Under the pieces are notes generated by a model. That model did no database searches and had not been told where the DNA came from. It worked only from the letters and a program-made list of their open reading frames with translations. The translations under genes were made by a program, and so were the position numbers. Source: Parelaphostrongylus tenuis (taxonomy: Eukaryota > Nematoda > Chromadorea > Rhabditida > Metastrongylidae). From it: DNA of 64,000 nt. This document shows positions 58,531 to 64,000 of this stretch, piece by piece. Location of the stretch: contig JAHQIW010003919.1 of NCBI GenBank assembly GCA_019055375.1, forward strand, positions 47,274-111,273. The letters run 5' to 3'. The stretch's first letter is position 1; each line of letters begins with the position of its first letter.

Positions 58531-60004
58531 AATCGTTGCAAATTCATTTTAGATCAACTGGCTCTTTCCAGCAGAAAAAGCTAGAGGGTCTAGCGATGAA
58601 GGAGCGGAAATGTCCTAGCACCATTATCTTAACATTCTTGTGAGAATTCGCTTCACCAACATTGACGACGATTGACACGAAGAACAAAGATCCCCAAGAA
58701 TAGTGAAAGGACTTTATTAAAAGCTTTGTGAGGACTAATCAGAGGCACTGACAAGACTTCAGACAAAATCAATACATATTTCTGAATTGGCACTCATTAA
58801 CACATTGAAAGATGCGTGCTTACAACTGATGACGTGCACTTTGCACAGATATTTCTCGCTTAATTGCTGAGCTAAAAAATGGTATTTCAAAAAAGAACAA
58901 GATCTTCTGAAAGGAAGCAAAGTGCTCATTGGGTCGTAGAGAGAAACAGAAAGCGAGAAGCTGTGATGCCACGTGGATTAGGCAAGCAGAGGATCTTGTC
59001 AAATCATTAGCGAAAATTATTCATGTTAACAGGCAAATAGGAGCCGCAAGAAGACATTTTGATAAACCCGTTCACAGCTCTTTTTTTGGTGAGCACTTTT
59101 TTCCACTGAAAACTGGCCACATAATATCAACATGTTTGCTACGAGATAAGACAGACATTTTTCAACACGTATCTAAACGGGGTGACTGGAGGAAAATTTG
59201 CCTGACCTGTGATTGAAATGAAATATAACCTGATGCACCTCCTAGTGGCGCAAGTAATCACCGAGATATTCAGAAATGTTCAATCATATGCAAAAATCTT
59301 AGCCCTAAAAGAGATTTAAACTCGTGTTTCACTTTTACTATGGACAAAACAACCAGTGATGTTAATTTAGAAGGTTGAACCTCTCTGTTTGTGCATTCTC
59401 AAGACAAGAAAGCACACATGAAATTCTACATTAGCCATTTGCTTTGCGTCGCGGTATCTTTGTTGTTGAAGCTATTGTTTTGTGAAATCACCAAAACCAT
59501 TTTAACAAGTTGAAAAGTTAATCCCGCTTCGCCATCGTCTATGAGCTGACTAATAGTAAGAAAGCTCTGATATAGATTTGAAGGAAAAAGTATAATCTCT
59601 AATGAATCTTATTGGGTTTGGCTCCTATTCAATACACAGAAAGAACGAATAATAACAGTGGTGTTCAAATCAATTGCTCAGTGTCAGTGGTCAGGCGATT
59701 TTTACGTTAACAACGCTTAAAAATGCTTTCGTCGTGCCAGCGTGGCCGGAATTGAATGCCGAATGCCGCCACCCCTTCCATACCATAGACAATTGGTTGC
59801 TGACAGATAGATGCGTTTTAGCGTAGAAAGAGTGGAGATAGATGCGCTTTAGCGTAGAAATAGTTTAAGGAACATTGGGAACTGCTTACTAATGACTAGA
59901 ATGAGAGTACAACTATTCTCGTGATTAGCCGGTCGAAGAAGCGGCCGACTGAGAAAAATGACAGGATAGATACTTTAGTGTTGATAATTGTTCTATATTC
60001 GCAG
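58531..60004. other. no confirmed gene
   Basis: A 95-codon plus frame at 58929-59216 is not recognised. A ~30-bp tandem repeat lies at about 59808-59870 ('agatagatgcg(t/c)tttagcgta' twice). Otherwise featureless. Confidence 0.4.
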
Positions 60005-60985
60005 AGATATCTTTAACAATCGAAATTGTATCGCGAAACTGTAGCGATACTATTTGGCCGAAACTATTCACTGCCATTTTGCAAAACGTCATGCGAATAT
60101 TGGAATGGGACGATGCGGGAGTGAAAATTGACGGTCGACAATTAAACCATCTTCGCTTTGCTGACGATATCGTTCTCATAACAGCAAACATCAGTCAAGC
60201 GAAACGAATGTTGACCGATTTCGGTAACGCCTGTGGAAAGATTGGTCATCAACTGAATAAAGCGAAAACAATGTTTATGAGGAACGGATGGGTTTCGAAT
60301 GCCCCAATCACTCTCAACGGAACGACAATCCCCGAATGCTCCAGATACGTCTACTAGGTCGTAAAATCAACATGATGGACGACCTAGCTCCTGAGCTGAG
60401 CAGGAGGAAACGAGCGGCTTGGGGAACGTCTACGAGCGTCGAAGATGTAGTGAAGAGGACAAAGAACACCCGACTCCGTGCCCACCTTTTCGACTCGACA
60501 ACTATCCCTGCCCTAACGTGTGCAGCAGAAACCTGGTCTCTACGTAAACAGGATGGAAGATCACTTGGAGTTCTAGAACGCGCAGTCGAAAGGTCGATGC
60601 TAGAAGTATCCCGTATCTCGCAATTGAGAGAAAGGATCCGAAGTTCCGACCTACGTCAACGATCGAAAATTAGAGACGCCGTTCTACACGTCAGGATATA
60701 GAAAAAAGGTGGGCCGGACACGTGATGCGCTTCAACGACAACCGATGGACTAGAGCCGTTACCGACTGGATTCCTCGGGACGTCAAGCGCTCTAAAGGAA
60801 GACCACTTACCCGTTGGTTCGATTTCTTCACAAAGGAGATAGAAGAAAGATATGATGCTCAGCGAATTCCTAGAGCGAGGAGGACCCACTGGGCTACTCT
60901 TGCACGCGATAGGGAAAAATGGAAGAGTTGCTGGTACCCGCTCGAGTCACTCGACGATCAACGGGGCGACAGGTGATACAGGTGA
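60005..60985 (+). mobile_element. RTE non-LTR retrotransposon, 3' fragment (best copy)
   Basis: 5'-truncated RTE. Frame 60079-60357 has the intact palm box (LRFADDIVLIT) and ACGKIGHQLNKAKTMFMRNGW. It shifts at about 60357 into 60288-60701 (LAPELSRRKRAAWGT, AETWSLRKQ), then into 60722-60976 (MMRFNDNRWTRAVTDWIPRDV, GRPLTRWFDFFTKEI). It ends with the repeated 'ggtgatacaggtgat' typical of these copies. Two frame breaks make it inactive, but it preserves the catalytic residues. Confidence 0.88.
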
Positions 60986-61081
60986 TCTCTAACAATCAGA
61001 TTACCATCGATAATTGATAATATAACAATGAGTACAATTCATACAATTAAACCAGAAATCAATGAATCTTTGAATTTCTAG

Positions 61082-61256
61082 CTTTCGATCACGTCGTCAT
61101 CAACGAGCTACGCAACGCACTGAGGATTTCCGTCGCCTTGCATCCGTGGCCGGTGATGAAGTGGAAGAGTATGAATTCCCCACTGTTGGATGGTCGATCA
61201 ACACTTCAGAAGAGAGTGCGAAATGCTATTCTGCTTATGCATTGAATTGTATTTAT
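61082..61256 (+). other. possible exon of an unidentified gene
   Basis: After a TTTCTAG acceptor-like site, a frame reads RRHQRATQRTEDFRRLASVA and continues GDEVEEYEFPTVGWSI, with coding-like composition (acidic and basic, few rare residues). No donor was clearly located and I do not recognise the protein. Confidence 0.3.
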
Positions 61257-62565
61257 AGTGCCCCATGTGGGAAAACCCACGGAATTATATTCTATGTTGA
61301 ATTCACAACTATACAAGAGACGTGTGTGTGAATTATTTGATCAAACATTTTTCAGGAGAAAACTTTCTTCTTCGAATGCTAGCAGAAACGCACACCTTGT
61401 TCGTTTGGTAGGCTTCGATTATATCGGCGATTTTAGAATTTTTTCCAAAAGAAAAAAGGATGTGTATCTTTAAAGGGTAGCTCGTTTCGGAGATTCTAAA
61501 ATACCTTAGTTTTCATGTTTCGCATTGAACATTCTGTGGTAAATTATACAATTCCTTTGACTACAGATGTTTTATTACATAACGCTTAGCGCTTGAACTT
61601 ACGCGATTACAGAGTGGGGCGACGCTCCGTTTAATTGCTGTCACAAGCTTGAAAGTTTTCCAGAGAGTAGACGATATTGAATGAAAGGGCGCAGCAGAAA
61701 AGTTTTTTTCTGGGGAAGAGAAAACAAACAGTAGAGAGTGAAATGCACTGGATGCAATGCACTTCGGCCACACCGTATTCACAATTATTAACTAAGAGAA
61801 ACAAGATTACTAAAAACTTCCTTCAAGTGGAATCGTTTGCAAGACTTCTGGCTGCTGCTAGTAGTAAAGTGACTACTAATATTATCAGAATCTTCACCTT
61901 TTCATGCGCAATGCACGCGCTTTTTCGCGCTATTTCATCGCACGCAGTTCTTCAAGTAGAGTTTCTCCGTTCAATCCATATTTTCTCGAACGGCTTATTA
62001 AGAAGTCGGGTCATGAATATATATTCTCAATGCGCAATACTTGGTAAATGTTGCTACATCACAGTAAAATAGAGTGGATGATTGTGAGAGCGTTAAAAGA
62101 TGTTGGAAACACACTAACTATGATACAAAAACACATGGGCGGCTGAGGACATCGTGTTCAGATAATGGACGAATGTTTTGACAAACACACCCGAGTTCGA
62201 CTATAAAAAAGATATGTTCATGAACGTGAAAACGTGCACAAAAGAAAATTTGAAAAACGTGTGGTCAGAGAGGCATCGAAAATATGTGACGGAATTGAGT
62301 GTTAGTACGATTGCCTCATGAAAACAGTGCGCAGTGTCTTTGAAAGATCTCGGACCTTACCCGTGACATTAACGCGGATTCTGCTCGCACTCCAGTGACC
62401 GCAACCCTATAGGCCTGACACGCGAAAATGACCGCACTTGTCAAGATTTTTATTGCTCTACGTGTCTGCAAAGCTTATACTCTATTTGATAACTAGACCC
62501 AACGAAATTTGTTGACGATTTCTCAAATGATCACTAAAACTTTCCATGCCAAGAACACAGATGTG
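61257..62565. other. no recognisable gene
   Basis: Possible intron between the two candidate exons. A 131-codon frame at 61677-62072 has no recognised domain. Confidence 0.3.
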
Positions 62566-62672
62566 TGCTAGCCGATGCATTTCGATATGCCCTCTCGGAT
62601 TGGGTTCAGTTGAAATCAGTAGCTGAAGCTCAAAAATGGCTCTCCTCTCTTGCTAAGTATCTTCCAGAGGAG
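62566..62672 (+). other. possible exon of an unidentified gene
   Basis: Between an acceptor-like AG (ACACAG or GTGCTAG) and a strong donor GAGGAG|GTACGT, a frame reads LADAFRYALSDWVQLKSVAE and then AQKWLSSLAKYLPEE, an amphipathic helical pattern. The exon looks genuine by splice context and composition. It could pair with 61082-61256. Product unknown. Confidence 0.35.
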
Positions 62673-63362
62673 GTACGTAAAAACGTTGCCATATAATTCT
62701 ACTAAAGTGATTCGAAAATAAATCATCACTTATGATACTTTTTCAAACTGAAGAAAAAAGAAACTTGTTAATCTCTTATAAGGTTTGATGACCACCTATA
62801 ATAGTTAACAGCTCACAGTTGAACGAAAAAAATCTATTCACAATCATGAAGCTCAGGTCTTCGTCGTTAACTAAACTTATACCTTATACTTCAAGGATTC
62901 GCATTTCTGAGGAATGAGCAGTCAATCAGTTCGCGACTCCATGGGAAAGAAGCTACGAACTGTCTGTGAGAAACATTGCTCTGAGAACAACTCCTGTTGC
63001 GCCACAGTGACGGTGTCCCGTGCTGTGATAGTCATTCTCGACTCCGTTCAGCAGCTTCTTAACCCTTCCAAGACCGTCAGTTCTGATCACCACGCGCACT
63101 GCAAATAGTGGCCAAAGCGCAATTTTTGTTATTTGATTGATGTTTTTTAACCGCTTCGCAAATAAATCTTGGATTGCTTGCAATTTTCGATAGCTCATAA
63201 TTTCTTCTACATAATTGTGTGCTCTTGGAGCAATTATGATGTCTATGTTAGAATAAAAACTACTCTTTTCCTGCGGAATTACAGTGACGTCGCCATTCTA
63301 TTAGTTGTATTAACTTGCACATTGAATATAATAATATAAAGCTATCAATTTTGATGTAATCT
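62673..63362. other. no recognisable gene
   Basis: AT-rich with short frames. No further exon of the preceding candidate was recognised. Confidence 0.35.
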
Positions 63363-64000
63363 GACAGGTAGTGAGTGAAGAGCCGAGCAAAGATGTTGAT
63401 GAGAACTCGCGGCATGTCCTTCAGGTGTTCTGGTCTAATCCTGTCTGGACCGGATATTGTTCTGTTCTTCACCGACAATATATCATTTCGGATTTCGGAG
63501 TGTAGGACAGGTGGGACGACATATTCGTCCTCTTTTAATTTATATGACGGTAAGAGGACATGGCTAGCGAAGAGATCCGAGTAGTATTGGTGGATGATTT
63601 TCTCCATAGCCCTTCTCGAAGCTGTAAGTGTCCCGTCAGGGCATCGTAGTGCAATCATCTTGGTCTTATAGTTGGCAAAGCTTCGCTGGGCTTTGTGAAT
63701 GCTCTTCCCAGCATCTGCGGCGTCTGCCATAACTGCTGCTAGTCTCTGCTTAAGGTCTCTTTTATCGCTTCTCTGCGTCGTTTCGCACATTCGGACGTAA
63801 GACTTTGGCTGCCTGTAGCTCATGCGATTCCACGTTGACGTATCAGCTCTAGTGTCTGCGGAGACAAGCGTCTCTTCGTGACCTTAGAACTCTCGGCTTT
63901 CATAGCATTAACGTGAAGATATCCAACGAGTCGATGGTATTCTTGGTCAATGTTGTCGACAACGGTATCTTCCCAACAGCCGACTAGTGATTTGAATACA
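63363..64000 (-). mobile_element. RTE non-LTR retrotransposon, 5' RT portion, cut by window end
   Basis: Minus frame 63823-63260 carries KRDLKQRLAAVMADAADAGKSI, RSFANYKTKMIALRCPDG, VVPPVLHSEIRNDI and GPDRIRPEHLKDMP, the N-terminal RT region seen at 6.6-7.1 kb. Homology stops near 63363 after ARLFTHYLSD, before the palm. The upstream part continues beyond 64000. It is truncated at its 3' side, like the 5.2-kb copy. Confidence 0.85.

Overview
The window is nuclear DNA of a nematode, most likely a strongylid (hookworm-type) parasite. The evidence is a major sperm protein (MSP) gene copy, an NDR-family kinase copy closest to nematode SAX-1 in remembered comparisons, hookworm-style RTE non-LTR elements and mariner relics. 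It is gene-poor and repeat-rich, and I see no host gene that is intact from start to stop. All family assignments come from reading translated sequence by eye, with no database search.

Layout: 1-5.2 kb holds little except dispersed repeats and a 3' RTE fragment. From 5.2 to 7.7 kb lies the 5' half of another RTE element. From 7.7 to 11.9 kb a repeat unit (R1, then R2, then an RTE relic) leads into a Penelope-like element (PLE). From 11.9 to 16.6 kb sits a recent BEL/Pao LTR retrotransposon with identical 99-bp LTRs, a 5-bp target duplication and a tRNA-Gly primer site, but no integrase. From 17.6 to 24.7 kb there is a second R1 copy, then an R2 unit with a mariner relic, an RTE relic and the best PLE. 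From 26 to 32.9 kb there is a duplicated 0.58-kb repeat, two exons resembling the 4E-T/IFET-1 eIF4E-binding protein, and a third R2-RTE-PLE unit. From 35 to 37 kb and again at 55-57 kb lie two direct copies of a ~2-kb repeat. Between them are a tRNA-derived SINE cluster (39 kb), two PLEs of a second family in inverted orientation (40.8-42.2 and 44.6-46.4 kb) flanking an MSP pseudogene, and a ten-exon sax-1-like kinase pseudogene (46.5-53.4 kb). From 57 to 64 kb there are a mariner relic between direct repeats, a 3' RTE fragment, two possible unidentified exons and a 5' RTE fragment running off the window.

The most interesting signals are: hammerhead-ribozyme-like motifs in the PLE terminal repeats, with one dead copy for comparison; the same R2-RTE-PLE order in three places, which points to amplification of a composite unit; a kinase pseudogene in which one stop codon exists only after splicing; and the LTR-identical but integrase-less BEL element with unusually short LTRs. 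The host-like pieces (MSP, SAX-1-like, 4E-T-like) keep introns, so they look like DNA-level duplicates or decayed loci, not retrocopies.
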